Assembly: GCF_017310035.1 (NCBI RefSeq)
Contig: NZ_CP022296.1
Coordinates: 1,240,001 to 1,304,000 of the forward strand
Direction: 5' to 3'
Length of the DNA: 64,000 nt
Source: Nocardioides sp. S5
GTDB lineage: Bacteria > Actinomycetota > Actinomycetes > Propionibacteriales > Nocardioidaceae
Shown: piece after piece, positions 8,384-16,847 of the stretch
Layout of the letters: the number at the start of each line of letters is the position of its first letter
Numbering within the stretch: the stretch's first letter is position 1
Position numbers and translations under genes: made by a program
Notes under the pieces: generated by a model
What the model was told of the DNA's origin: nothing
What the model saw: only the letters and a program-made list of their open reading frames with translations
Databases searched by the model: none

Positions 8384-8836
8384 GTGTTCATCGCGGCCAA
8401 CTCGTTGCTCCACCTTCACGACGCCGATGACCTGGTGAGCTGCTTCCGGGCGGTGCGGAGCCACCTGGCGCCCGGAGGTCGGCTGGTCTTCGACGTGTTC
8501 AATCCCAGCGTGCGCGTGCTCGCCCGGGCCGACGGCGTACGTCGCAGGCGCGACGCGTTGTCGTACGTGGATCCCGATCGCGGGGTGGTGCACGTCGACG
8601 TCGTGGAGACCTACGACTCGGTCGCGCAGGTGACGCGCGGGACGTGGTTCTTCTCCACCGACTCGGAGGCCGATTTCGTCGTCGTACCGATCGAGATGCG
8701 GAGCATCTTCCCGCAGGAGCTGCTCCTGCTGCTCGAGCTCGGCGGACTCCGGGTCGTGGAATGCTTCGGCGACTGGTCCCGTACGCCGCTCACGGCGGAT
8801 GCGGCACTCCAGATCTACGTCTGCGAAGCGGGCTGA
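8384..8836 (+). pseudogene. N-terminally truncated SAM-dependent methyltransferase
   Basis: The 150-residue frame begins with NSLLHLHDADDLVSCFRAVR and LAPGGRLVFDVFNP, which correspond to motifs IV and V and the following strand of class I methyltransferases. The Gly-rich S-adenosylmethionine binding motif that should come about 60-80 residues earlier is absent. The frame directly follows the TGA of the preceding gene in the same phase. The simplest reading is a deletion that removed the N-terminal half, leaving a remnant. A functional short protein from the GTG at 8384 cannot be excluded. Confidence 0.6.
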
Positions 8837-8838
8837 CG

Positions 8839-9312
8839 TCAGCCCTGGAGCACCGCGTCGAAGGCTCGTCGCTCGTTCTCGTCGGGAGCCTGCGTCTGCA
8901 TGAACTCGACCATCGCGACCACGTCGGACCGCTTCATCGGTGGATCCTCTGCGCCTCGCTGCTCGATCCGGGCCCACAGGGTGTCGACGGGCACGTCCAG
9001 GTGGAGCAGCTCCGTGCGCGCACCGACGGCCGCTGCTCCGGCGCGCAGCTGTTCGCGCTCGTCGCGCCCCCACGTGCCCCATTCGATGATGGCGGTGCCG
9101 CCGGCGCGAAGAACGTCCAGCGCCACGGTCCACTGCAAGACCTCGATGCGAGCGCGCAGCTCGCTGTTCCACAAGTTGGCATCGAGCGCAGCCATCCACT
9201 CGTCCGGACAGAAGCGGACTCCTGATCGCTCCGACTGCAGCTTCCGGGCCGCGGTCGTCTTGCCGCTGCCAGGAAGGCCGGAGACGACGATCAGGCATCC
9301 GGCGCTGCTCAT
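8839..9312 (-). CDS. P-loop kinase-like ATPase
   Basis: A 157-residue protein with a Walker A motif GLPGSGKT at residues 12-19 close to the N-terminus. Its size fits small AAA/zeta-toxin-like or shikimate-kinase-like nucleoside/sugar kinases that phosphorylate small molecules, including some antibiotic kinases. An IIEWGTWGRDEREQLRAGA segment resembles the second-strand region of this group. The substrate cannot be told from sequence. The gene sits alone between a methyltransferase remnant and the HNH gene. Confidence 0.7.
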   Translation of the reverse strand: MSSAGCLIVVSGLPGSGKTTAARKLQSERSGVRFCPDEWMAALDANLWNSELRARIEVLQWTVALDVLRAGGTAIIEWGTWGRDEREQLRAGAAAVGARTELLHLDVPVDTLWARIEQRGAEDPPMKRSDVVAMVEFMQTQAPDENERRAFDAVLQG

Positions 9313-9387
9313 GGGCGGATGCTACGAGGATTCCTTCGTCGACAGCATGTGGGATGTCGGTTGGCCCCCTGGCCTGTGTCGGTCGGT

Positions 9388-10668
9388 TTACGTCCGCCGG
9401 TGGAACCTGAGGTCGCCGTTGGGGAGGCGGTCGGTGCGGTAGCCGGTGTCGTGGGCGCGGTGGTGGTGGTGCGGGCAGAGCAGGATCGCGTTGTCGAGGT
9501 CGGTGGGTCCGCCGGTGTGCCAGGGGTCGAGGTGGTGGGCGTCGCACCAGGTGCCGGGGGTGTCGCACCCCTCGGCACGACACGTCCGGTCGCGGATCAG
9601 CAGCGCCTTGCGCTGCGCCGGGGTGAACAGTCGCTTCGCACGTCCGAGGTCGACCGGGAGGCTGGTGCCGTCGAGGACGGCGGGGAGGATCTTCGCGGTG
9701 CACGCGAGCCGGCGTGCCTGGCTGGCGGTGATGCGGTCGCCGGTGAGGTCGTCGCCCGGGACGAGGCCGGCGCCGATGAGGTCGGCGGTCGCGAGCTCGG
9801 CCCGCAACGAGGCGAGCGGGATGGTCACGATGACCGTGGTCGCGTCACCGCCGTGGACGGGCAGCCGGGTCGGGTCGACGGTCTCGAGGAACCGGGCGAA
9901 CGCCTCACCCATCCGCCGCGGGTACGGCAGGCGCGTGACTACGTCTGACGTCCGCGCGCCCTCGGCGTCGTCGCGGGCCTTGGCGTGGGGTGCGCGGGGG
10001 TTGGCGAACGCTTCGAGGTAGGTCGCGAGCCGGGTCGCGACCGCGTCCGGCACCAGCGCGCTGATGCGGGTGGTGCCGTCGCCCTGGCGGCGCATCGTCA
10101 TCCGGGTCCGGTCCGCAGCGGCTGTTTCGAGGTCGGCCAGCCGGGCGGCTTCCGCAGCCTCGGCGATCTCGGGGGCGACCACGTCGAGGACCCGGCGCCC
10201 GATCCGGCCCAGCTCCTTGGGCCCGAACTCCGTCGCACAGCCCACGAGGTGCGCTTCGGCACGGTCGACCGTGTCCGCGTCCACCGCAACGGGAAGGGCG
10301 TCGAGGGCTCGGCGGATCACGTGCGCCTGAGCCAGGGTCACGGCGCCCTCGCGCATCCCCACCGCCAGCACCGGCCGCTCCCGGTCCAACGCCCCAGCGA
10401 GGGCGAGATCGGCCCGTGCATCGGCGTACCGGGCACGAGTCTGGTGCGCCAGCCACCCCGCGGCGTCCTTCGCACCCGTCGCGTCGGCGAGGTCGCCCGC
10501 GTCGGCCAGGACCCTCAGCCGGAGCTCGACCAGCTGCGCCTCGGCCGCGACGAGCTCACGGAGAGCGACCGCCTTCTCCGAGGTCGACATGAACGTCGGG
10601 TTCGCACCCGCCACGCCCTTCAACACGCTCCGGATGTCGGAGGCAGCAACAAGGATCGGGTGGTTCAC
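9388..10668 (-). CDS. DUF222 / HNH endonuclease domain protein (13E12-repeat type)
   Basis: A 426-residue protein. The N-terminal two thirds are DUF222. The C-terminus carries an HNH nuclease motif (CRAEGCDTPGTWCDAHHLDP, then a second block GGPTDLDNAILLCPHHH) with zinc-binding cysteines and histidines. The GTG at 10668 was chosen because AGGAGG lies at the right distance upstream; longer frames lack one. Such genes are multicopy in actinobacteria (13E12 repeats of Mycobacterium tuberculosis), and several there are LexA-regulated. A LexA-like box is found upstream here at 10852-10867. Role unknown; some copies serve as phage integration sites. Confidence 0.88.
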   Translation of the reverse strand: MNHPILVAASDIRSVLKGVAGANPTFMSTSEKAVALRELVAAEAQLVELRLRVLADAGDLADATGAKDAAGWLAHQTRARYADARADLALAGALDRERPVLAVGMREGAVTLAQAHVIRRALDALPVAVDADTVDRAEAHLVGCATEFGPKELGRIGRRVLDVVAPEIAEAAEAARLADLETAAADRTRMTMRRQGDGTTRISALVPDAVATRLATYLEAFANPRAPHAKARDDAEGARTSDVVTRLPYPRRMGEAFARFLETVDPTRLPVHGGDATTVIVTIPLASLRAELATADLIGAGLVPGDDLTGDRITASQARRLACTAKILPAVLDGTSLPVDLGRAKRLFTPAQRKALLIRDRTCRAEGCDTPGTWCDAHHLDPWHTGGPTDLDNAILLCPHHHHRAHDTGYRTDRLPNGDLRFHRRT

Positions 10669-10827
10669 GACTGGCCTCCTCTCGACGACGACTTGGCTCA
10701 CGCACCTGCGTGAGAACCAACGGTCGTCGCTCTTGGAGGCCCGGATCACCGGACTATTACTGACCCTCGCAACTCGCCCCACCAGCTCGGCATCACGACT
10801 ACCCGGTGACTGTGGAACGTGGACCCG

Positions 10828-10867
10828 ACTATACGCCACCTCAAGCAGATATAGAACACACGTTCGA
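10828..10867 (-). promoter_or_regulatory. LexA (SOS) box overlapping the promoter of the HNH gene
   Basis: On the minus strand, positions 10867-10852 read TCGAACGTGTGTTCTA. This matches the actinobacterial SOS box TCGAAC-RYRY-GTTYGA with one mismatch. A TATAGT -10 candidate lies at 10833-10828, with a TTCTAT -35 candidate 17 bp upstream that overlaps the box. LexA binding would then block the promoter. The start codon is about 160 bp downstream of the -10. Confidence 0.6.
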
Positions 10868-10999
10868 TCAAGCTTTGGTCAGATCCGGCGGCTGGTCGGT
10901 GACGACCTTGCACCCGTAGCGCGCGTCGGCAAGCGATCGAAGCTGCTCGGGGTTCGGCCGCTCACCTCTACAGGCCAACCTCGTTCTGTGAGCACCCAC
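10868..10999 (-). other. Possible short coding remnant in an intergenic region
   Basis: The region 10669-11055 holds no established gene apart from the HNH promoter. The frame ending at the TGA at 10868-10870 reads ERPNPEQLRSLADARYGCKV and continues for eleven more residues. This looks protein-like in composition and third-position GC, but only about 43 codons are open from a GTG at 10999. No ribosome site or family was recognised. It may be the tail of a decayed gene in this mobile-element-rich zone. Confidence 0.25.
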
Positions 11000-11055
11000 C
11001 AGGTTCCTGTCGCCGGAACGCGCTCAACGCGGCAGATCCGGGCGAGCTCCGTCGC

Positions 11056-11400
11056 TCAGGACTCCCGGATGTGGTCCTGGATGCGGTCGTGAACTTCCCA
11101 CACGTGGACCCAGTCCGGGTGCTGGGCAACGAACTCGTCCACGTCCGCATCGGTCATGTGTTCCTGGACGACCTCGTCCGTGTCCACCTTGACGATGCAC
11201 CAGAGCTCCGGCTTACCCGTGGAGGTGTCATCCGGATCGATCTGCTGGTCGTAGATCGTCTTCCCTTCGTTCCTCAGTTCAGCGAGCCTCGCTTCGAATT
11301 GCCGCTGAATTTCCACCTGCATCTGGTCCCACGACTTGTTCTCTATTCCCCGATCATGCCGTTTGAGCATCTGCGCTGTGGTGAGCGGACCGGCACGCAC
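11056..11400 (-). CDS. Hypothetical protein
   Basis: A 114-residue, charged, soluble protein with no membrane segment and no family I recognise. The sequence includes an amphipathic segment MQVEIQRQFEARLAELRNEG and an acidic C-terminal half with several Trp residues. Base composition is lower in GC than in the neighbouring housekeeping genes, which fits a horizontally acquired gene. It lies just upstream of the IS110 element. The GTG start at 11400 has no strong ribosome site, and an internal ATG is also possible. Confidence 0.5.
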   Translation of the reverse strand: MRAGPLTTAQMLKRHDRGIENKSWDQMQVEIQRQFEARLAELRNEGKTIYDQQIDPDDTSTGKPELWCIVKVDTDEVVQEHMTDADVDEFVAQHPDWVHVWEVHDRIQDHIRES

Positions 11401-11589
11401 ATCGGCTACTAGGAGACTTCCCTCAGGATCGGTGTCTGGCCAGACTTCGGTCTAGGTGATCGGCGGGACGCTCTCATATCGGCTGCCCACCCGAGCTTGG
11501 GTGTGGCTCTCATCTGGTTTGCGACCCCGTCGACCACCGTGACGAGGAGTGGCTCCAGAGGGGTCTGCCCAGCTCGTAGTAGCAATGCC

Positions 11590-11630
11590 CACCTCGTCGT
11601 CCTAGCGGTTCCCGGCGACAGACGAGGTGG
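11590..11630 (+). ncRNA. Hairpin upstream of IS110 transposase; candidate bridge-RNA or translational-control structure
   Basis: CCACCTCGTC at 11590-11599 and GACGAGGTGG at 11621-11630 form a perfect 10-bp stem around a 21-nt loop. The right arm contains the GAGG ribosome site of the transposase (start at 11636). IS110-group elements encode a guide (bridge) RNA in the noncoding DNA upstream of the gene. This hairpin could be part of it, or could limit transposase translation. Neither role is shown by the sequence alone. Confidence 0.4.
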
Positions 11631-11635
11631 AGCAG

Positions 11636-12841
11636 ATGAGTAAGAAGAAGGGCGTGGTCATCGGGGTCGATCCCCACAAGATGTCGGTGACGATCGAGGT
11701 CCTCGACCCCCACGAACGGCTGCTCGGTCGCGGACGGTTCGACACCACCAACACCGGTTACGCCGCGATGCGCCGTTATGTGAAGCAGTGGCCTGAGCGC
11801 ACCTGGGCCGTCGAGGGAGCCAATGGTGCCGGGCGTCCGCTGGCTCAGCGCCTCGTCACCGCCGGCGAACAGGTCCTCGATGTCCCGGCGAAGCTCGCGG
11901 CGCGGGTGCGGCTCTTCGACACCGGCCACAACCGCAAGACCGACGCCCTGGACGCCCACTCCATCGCAGTCGTCGCGGTCCGCACCGACGGGTTGCGGCG
12001 GGTGGTCGACGACGGTGAGCTCGAGGCGTTGCGGATGCTCGCCGACCGTCGTGACGAGCTGGCCCGCCGACGCGTGCAGACGGTCAACCGGCTGCAGCGC
12101 CTGCTCAGCGAACTGCTGCCTGGCCAGCGCAAACGCGACCTGTCCGCTGCTCAGGCCAAGGCCATGCTGGCGACGGTGCGCCCCCGTGACATCGCCGGCA
12201 AGACCTGCCGCCGGATGGCTGCTGAAGAGATCGCCGACCTGGTCGCGGTCGATGCGAAGCTGAAGAAGATCAAGGCCGAACTGAAGGCCGCGGTCACCGC
12301 CCGCGGGTCGGGGCTGATGGACATCTACGGCGTCGGCCCAGTCGGCGCGGCCCGGACCCTGGCCGACGTCGGCGACGTCGCCCGGTTCGCGGACCGCAAC
12401 CGGTTCGCGTCCTGGACCGGGACCGCGCCCCTGGACGCCTCCTCCGGTGAGCAGACCCGACACCGGCTGTCGCGGGCTGGGAACCGGCGGATGAACCACG
12501 TCCTGCACGTCGCAGCGATCGCGCAGATCAGACACGACACCGAAGGCCGTGCCTACTACCGACGCAAGCTCGATGCCGGGAAGACCCCGATGGAAGCGCT
12601 GCGGTGCCTGAAACGGCGTCTGTCCGACGTCGTCTACCGCCAGCTCGTCGCCGACTCCAGCGCGGCCATCGCGAGAGTGGACGCGGGTCCGGGAGGGCAC
12701 TGCGGGGCGACTCTTCAATCCAGCGCGGCCGACTCACACCCGCTCATCGACACTTCGGATCAGCCACTTCCCGGACCCGCGCAGCCGACGCTACGCCCAC
12801 CACCAGCCCGCCGGAAGACCCTCGCCAAAGCCGCTCCTTGA
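11636..12841 (+). CDS. IS110-family transposase (DEDD RuvC-like and Tnp20 domains)
   Basis: A 401-residue transposase. The N-terminal DEDD RuvC-like domain begins IGVDPHKMSVTIEVLD, with acidic residues also in WAVEGANGAG and NRKTDALDAHSIAVVA. The C-terminal transposase-20 domain has GVGPVGAARTLADVGDVARF and the segment with the conserved catalytic Ser (LDASSGEQTRHRLSRAGNR). The ATG at 11636 is chosen over a GTG at 11627 because GAGG is well placed before it. The last 60 residues are Pro/Ala-rich and not part of the usual domain. The frame is intact, so the element may be active. Confidence 0.9.
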   Translation: MSKKKGVVIGVDPHKMSVTIEVLDPHERLLGRGRFDTTNTGYAAMRRYVKQWPERTWAVEGANGAGRPLAQRLVTAGEQVLDVPAKLAARVRLFDTGHNRKTDALDAHSIAVVAVRTDGLRRVVDDGELEALRMLADRRDELARRRVQTVNRLQRLLSELLPGQRKRDLSAAQAKAMLATVRPRDIAGKTCRRMAAEEIADLVAVDAKLKKIKAELKAAVTARGSGLMDIYGVGPVGAARTLADVGDVARFADRNRFASWTGTAPLDASSGEQTRHRLSRAGNRRMNHVLHVAAIAQIRHDTEGRAYYRRKLDAGKTPMEALRCLKRRLSDVVYRQLVADSSAAIARVDAGPGGHCGATLQSSAADSHPLIDTSDQPLPGPAQPTLRPPPARRKTLAKAAP

Positions 12842-13012
12842 CACAGAGGGGTGCCAGATCCGTGCACTGATGCCGCAGGCATGAGAGGACGTCGGCCGCA
12901 TCAGGCAATGTCGCGCGGTTGGAACGCCCGATCATCGCGATGCCCGCTACGGACGATCATCCGTGCGCCGTCCTGCATCGCGAGTGTGTGGATCGTGCTC
13001 GATCGGGCCGCG

Positions 13013-13621
13013 TCACTGTGGGCGGCGCATGTCGAACCGGTTGCTGGTGTCGATGCCGAAGTAGGCCGTCGGCCCACCCGCGCGCAGGATCGGCTGCGCC
13101 CGGGCGGTGTCGTAGATGCCGTCCACCAGCAAGTCCTCGTCGATGTGCACGCCGACCACCTCGCCGACGGTGAACCAAGAGCCGCTGGTCCCACCCGACG
13201 CGGTCAGCAGCTCGATGATCTGGGTGACTCGGCACTCGAAGGTGACCGGCGCCGCAGCGACTCGAGGCGCCTTGACCCCCAGCGAGGCAACGGCCTCGAG
13301 CCCGGCCACCTCGAACTCGTCGACGTCCTCGGTGGTGGAGGTTGCGTTCATCTGCTCAGCCAGTGAGCGGGTGGCGAGGTTCCAGGTGAACTCGCGCGTC
13401 GCTTCCGCGTTGGCAACTGTTCCCTTCCAGCCGTTGCTGGAGAATCCCACCAGTGGAGGGCTGTAGTTGAGCGCGTTGAAGAAGCTGTACGGCGCGAGGT
13501 TGCGTCGGCCCTGCGCATCCAGCGTCGCGATCCAGCCGATCGGGCGCGGCGCGACGATGGAGTTGAAGGGGTCGTGCGGCAGCCGGTGGCCGTCCGCAGG
13601 CCGGTAGAAGTGTTCGCTCAC
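13013..13621 (-). CDS. Flavin reductase family protein
   Basis: A 202-residue FMN-binding split-barrel protein of the flavin reductase-like family. The hallmark N-terminal region FNSIVAPRPIGWIATLDAQG and AP-YSFFNALNYSPPLVGFSS is complete, with a C-terminal VGEVVGVHIDEDLLVDG segment. These proteins reduce flavin for a partner monooxygenase or act on small substrates. No monooxygenase partner is nearby. Between this gene and the IS, positions 12853-13012 hold no convincing gene. Confidence 0.8.
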   Translation of the reverse strand: MSEHFYRPADGHRLPHDPFNSIVAPRPIGWIATLDAQGRRNLAPYSFFNALNYSPPLVGFSSNGWKGTVANAEATREFTWNLATRSLAEQMNATSTTEDVDEFEVAGLEAVASLGVKAPRVAAAPVTFECRVTQIIELLTASGGTSGSWFTVGEVVGVHIDEDLLVDGIYDTARAQPILRAGGPTAYFGIDTSNRFDMRRPQ

Positions 13622-13677
13622 CTGTGCATGACATCAGAGCGCTGGGTGCGGCACATGAAGTCGGTACGTTCGACGCC

Positions 13678-14319
13678 ATGAGGTTCTACGTCCACGGGGC
13701 CGGACGCGCCGGCCGTGAGGCCTGGCCCGCGCAGTCGGACGACGGCGCCGTCTTCGCCGACCACTCCGCCGCGACCACGGCGTCGGACAAGGCAAGGCTC
13801 CTGCGCGAGCAGTGCCCGCCGCGGGACGTCGTGCTGGTCGCCCACTCGCTCGGCGCGGTGCCAGCCGCACTCGGGCTCGACGTGCCGTCGTTGTCGCACG
13901 TCGTCCTTCTCGAGCCGGCGCTCTACGACGTCGCTCGCGGCGTCGTCGCCGTGGAGGAGCACATCGCCGCGATGACCGCCGCGCGCAAGGCGGCCGACGC
14001 AGGCGACCTGTTCGGCTACTGGCAGGTGGTCGCGCCGCTGATGTTCGGGCGACCGGCGACCGACGAGGCGTGGGAGGAGGACGAGCCCCTGGCGGCGCGT
14101 TTCGCCGCCGTCGAACGACCGTGGGGACACGGCATCGACGCGACCGTCTTCGGTGCCGTGCCGGCGCTCGTCGTGACGGGCGCCTGGAACGACGAGTACG
14201 AGGCGATAGGCGAGCGTCTCGCTGTTGCCGGCGCCTCGCACGTCCACCTGACAGGTCATCGGCACCGGCCCCAGGACCACCCCGGCTTCGAGGGCCTGGT
14301 CGCCGACTTCGTCTCCTAG
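13678..14319 (+). CDS. Alpha/beta hydrolase
   Basis: A 213-residue protein. The first strand and oxyanion region read MRFYVHGAGRAG, the nucleophile elbow is VAHSLGAV, and a late His lies in a HLTGHRHRPQDHPGFEGLV segment. All are placed as in small alpha/beta hydrolases of the RutD/MhpC sort. The ATG at 13678 is preferred to an upstream start at 13624 because it begins directly at the first beta strand. The substrate is unknown. It is divergent from the flavin reductase gene; the 56-bp gap may hold both promoters. Confidence 0.7.
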   Translation: MRFYVHGAGRAGREAWPAQSDDGAVFADHSAATTASDKARLLREQCPPRDVVLVAHSLGAVPAALGLDVPSLSHVVLLEPALYDVARGVVAVEEHIAAMTAARKAADAGDLFGYWQVVAPLMFGRPATDEAWEEDEPLAARFAAVERPWGHGIDATVFGAVPALVVTGAWNDEYEAIGERLAVAGASHVHLTGHRHRPQDHPGFEGLVADFVS

Positions 14320-14329
14320 GACAGCCGCG

Positions 14330-14434
14330 TCAGCGTTCGCCCCGCGGTCCTGGGCCTCCGGCGGGCCGCAGCGAGAGGCGCTGGGAGCGGATCGGGTCGG
14401 GTGGCCAGTCGTCGAGGACGAGGGGCTGGTCCAT
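14330..14434 (-). pseudogene. Possible N-terminal remnant of a GNAT acetyltransferase
   Basis: A short minus-strand frame (34 codons) reads LVLDDWPPDPIRSQRLSLRP. It resembles the first strand of GNAT acetyltransferases, where a RLxLRP motif leads into the domain, and is then cut by a stop. No Shine-Dalgarno sequence is evident. The rest of 14320-14580 holds only the permease leader. Weakly supported. Confidence 0.25.
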
Positions 14435-14580
14435 GCCGGGAGGGCAGCGCTGACCCGCGCAAGAACTTGTCATCACATGTGGTGTTCCTTCGGCAGGTAT
14501 CGCCAGTGAGGCCGTGTGATGTGGCGCACTAGTTTGAGGCCTCTCGGGTACCCACCCCTGCTAAATCTGGAGGCTGCACA

Positions 14581-16008
14581 ATGTCGATGTTCAAGTGGGA
14601 AGTGGTCGATCCCGCACCGGGTGAGTCGGTGCTTCCGCTCCAGCGGTTGCCGTGGGGGAAGACGATCGGCCTGGGTGCCCAGCACGTGGTCGCCATGTTC
14701 GGCGCCACCTTCGTCTTCCCGCTCGTGATGGGGCTCGACGCCAACCTCGCGATCATGTTCTCGGGCCTCTGCACGATCCTGTTCCTGCTCATCGTGCAGA
14801 ACCGGGTGCCGAGCTACCTCGGCACGAGCGCCTCGTTCGTGGCCTCGGTCGCGGCGATCCGCGCGCTCGACGAGGGCAACGACTCCTCCTACGTCACCGG
14901 CGCGATCCTGGTCGGCGGCCTCGTGCTCGCCGCGGTCGGCGTGCTGGTGCACTTCGCGGGTGCCGGCCTGATCCACAAGATCCTGCCGCCCGCCGTCACC
15001 GGCGCCGTCGTGATGCTCATCGGCTTCAACCTCGCGCCCGTCGTGGCCGGCATCTACTGGCCCCAGGACCAGTGGATCGCGCTGCTGACAGCCGCCTTCA
15101 TGGTCTTCGCCGCCGTCGCGCTGCCGGGCTTCTGGTCGCGCATCGCGGTCTTCCTCGCGCTCGTCTTCGGCTACGTGCTCTCGTGGGTCTTCGACCTCGT
15201 CTTCGGCCCCATCACCTCCGTCCTCGGCGGCGCCACCGAGGCGACCGAGCACGACCGGCTCTTCGCGATCAGCAACGTCGGTGACGCCGCGTGGTTCGGC
15301 CTGCCGTCGGGCACCCTGGCCGACGGCGTGTCCGTCGTCCACGGCCCGTCCTTCTCGCTCACCGCGATCCTGCTGGTACTGCCCGGCGTGATCGCCCTCG
15401 TCGCGGAGAACACTGGCCACGTGAAGGCCGTCGCGGAGATGACCGGGGAGGACCTCGACCCCTACATGGGCCGCGCCATCGGCGCCGACGGCATCGCCAC
15501 CGCCTTCGCCAGCGCGTTCGGCGGCTCGCCCACCACGACGTACGCCGAGAACATCGGCGTCATGGGCGCCACGCGGGTCTACTCCTCCGCTGCCTACTAC
15601 GTCGCCGCGGGCGTCGCCATCCTCCTGGGCCTCTGCCCGAAGTTCGGCGCGGTCGTCAACGCCACCCCCGGAGGCGTCCTGGGCGGCATCACGGTTGTGC
15701 TCTACGGAATGATCGGACTGGTGGGAGCCAAGATCTGGGTCGAGAACAACATCGACTTCGGCAACCCCGTCAACATGGTCGGCCTCTCGGCCGGCCTGAT
15801 CGCCGGCATCGGCGGCGTGACGCTCACCTTCGGTGACGACTTCGAGCTCGGCGGCATCGCCCTCGGCACGATCCTGGTCATCGTGTTCTTCCACATGGTC
15901 AAGGGCCGCGGCGGCCACGGCGCCGGCAACGTGACCCGCAACCTCAGCCACCCCGACTACGACGGCGGCGTCGACGACGCAGCCTCCGGAGGCACCGCTC
16001 CCCGATGA
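14581..16008 (+). CDS. NCS2 uracil/xanthine permease family transporter
   Basis: A 475-residue membrane protein with 12-14 hydrophobic segments, of the nucleobase:cation symporter-2 (UraA/PbuX) family. The NAT signature is present as ENIGVMGATR beginning at Glu323. The family imports uracil, xanthine, uric acid or related bases with protons. The ATG is preceded by GGAGG. Its stop overlaps the start of the molybdenum hydroxylase FAD subunit, so import and oxidation of the same heterocycle are probably coupled. Uracil versus xanthine specificity cannot be decided by eye; the UraA-like sequence and the barbiturase family gene at 33.2 kb make a pyrimidine plausible. Confidence 0.9.
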   Translation: MSMFKWEVVDPAPGESVLPLQRLPWGKTIGLGAQHVVAMFGATFVFPLVMGLDANLAIMFSGLCTILFLLIVQNRVPSYLGTSASFVASVAAIRALDEGNDSSYVTGAILVGGLVLAAVGVLVHFAGAGLIHKILPPAVTGAVVMLIGFNLAPVVAGIYWPQDQWIALLTAAFMVFAAVALPGFWSRIAVFLALVFGYVLSWVFDLVFGPITSVLGGATEATEHDRLFAISNVGDAAWFGLPSGTLADGVSVVHGPSFSLTAILLVLPGVIALVAENTGHVKAVAEMTGEDLDPYMGRAIGADGIATAFASAFGGSPTTTYAENIGVMGATRVYSSAAYYVAAGVAILLGLCPKFGAVVNATPGGVLGGITVVLYGMIGLVGAKIWVENNIDFGNPVNMVGLSAGLIAGIGGVTLTFGDDFELGGIALGTILVIVFFHMVKGRGGHGAGNVTRNLSHPDYDGGVDDAASGGTAPR

Positions 16009-16847
16009 AGCCTGCACCCTTCGCCTACCTGCGTCCGTCCACCCTCGAGGAAGCCCTCGCGGCGCTCGCGGGGGAGCAGGGGGCGAAGGTGCTGGCCGGC
16101 GGCCAGTCCCTGGTCCCGCTGCTGTCCATGCGGCTGGCCGCGCCGTCGATGCTCATCGACATCAACGCCCTGCCGGACCTCGGCCACGTCAGCTGCGACG
16201 AGGCCGGGGTCCGGGTGGGGGCCCTCGCCCGCCACGCCCGCGTGCTCGCCTCGCCCGAGGCGGCGAGCACCCAGCCGCTCGTCGCGATGGCGCTGGCCAA
16301 CGTGGCCCACCCGACGATCCGCAACCGCGGCACCACCGTCGGCTCGATCGTGCACGCCGACGCCGCCGCCGAGATGCCCATGGTGCTGCGGCTCCTGGAG
16401 GGATCGGTGGACGTCGCGTCGGTGCGCGGTCGGCGTACGATCCCGGCCGCCGAGCTCTTCGCCGGCCCGCTCGAGTCCACGCTGGCCGACGACGAGATCG
16501 CGGTCGAGGCGTTCTTCCCGGCGCTCGCGCCCGGTGCGGGAGTGGCCTTCCAGGAGATCTCGCGCCGCCACGGCGACTATGCCCTCGCCGGTGTCGCCGC
16601 CCTCGTCGAGCTGGAGGGCGACGAGGTCGTCCGGGCCCGTCTCGGCTACCTCTCGGTGAGCGACGTGCCCGTCGTGGTCGACGTCAGCGACTCGCTCGAC
16701 GACCCCGCTGGCGCAGCCCTGGCCGAGCTCGAGCCGGTCGACGACATCCACGCCACCGCCGACTACCGCGCGCACCTGGTGCGCGTGCTGACCCCCCGCG
16801 TGCTGTCCGCCGCGACCGACCACGCCCGGCAAAGGATGAACGCATGA
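16005..16847 (+). CDS. Molybdenum hydroxylase FAD-binding subunit (CoxM-like)
   Basis: A 280-residue medium subunit of the xanthine dehydrogenase/CO dehydrogenase superfamily. The FAD-binding motifs are AGGQSLVPLLSMR (about residues 32-44) and TIRNRGTTVGSIVHADAAAE (about 105-124). It passes electrons from the iron-sulfur subunit to FAD. Its ATG overlaps the permease stop. Its TGA overlaps the ATG of a 27-codon mini-ORF that leads into the next subunit gene. Subunit order M-S-L is common in actinobacterial sets of this family. Substrate is not set by this subunit. Confidence 0.88.
   Translation: MKPAPFAYLRPSTLEEALAALAGEQGAKVLAGGQSLVPLLSMRLAAPSMLIDINALPDLGHVSCDEAGVRVGALARHARVLASPEAASTQPLVAMALANVAHPTIRNRGTTVGSIVHADAAAEMPMVLRLLEGSVDVASVRGRRTIPAAELFAGPLESTLADDEIAVEAFFPALAPGAGVAFQEISRRHGDYALAGVAALVELEGDEVVRARLGYLSVSDVPVVVDVSDSLDDPAGAALAELEPVDDIHATADYRAHLVRVLTPRVLSAATDHARQRMNA

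Larger units (their letters stand above)
11556..12852 (+). mobile_element. IS110-family insertion sequence
   Basis: The element holds one transposase gene and about 80 bp of upstream noncoding DNA in this delimitation. The 9-bp sequence CAGAGGGGT occurs at 11556-11564 and again at 12844-12852 and may mark the ends, giving about 1.3 kb, a normal size for IS110. IS110 elements lack long terminal inverted repeats, so ends cannot be fixed without comparison to an empty site. A longer left end reaching to about 11410 is also possible. Confidence 0.6.

Noticed and set aside
12853..13012. Fragment of a minus-strand gene reading TIHTLAMQDGAR, resembling a dihydropteroate synthase tail
   Set aside because: Only about 30 residues, no other motif of that family, and no start; too short to support.
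13013..14319. Flavin reductase and alpha/beta hydrolase as RutF and RutD of the Rut uracil pathway
   Set aside because: No RutA monooxygenase, RutB, RutC or RutE is present, and the two genes are divergent rather than in one operon.
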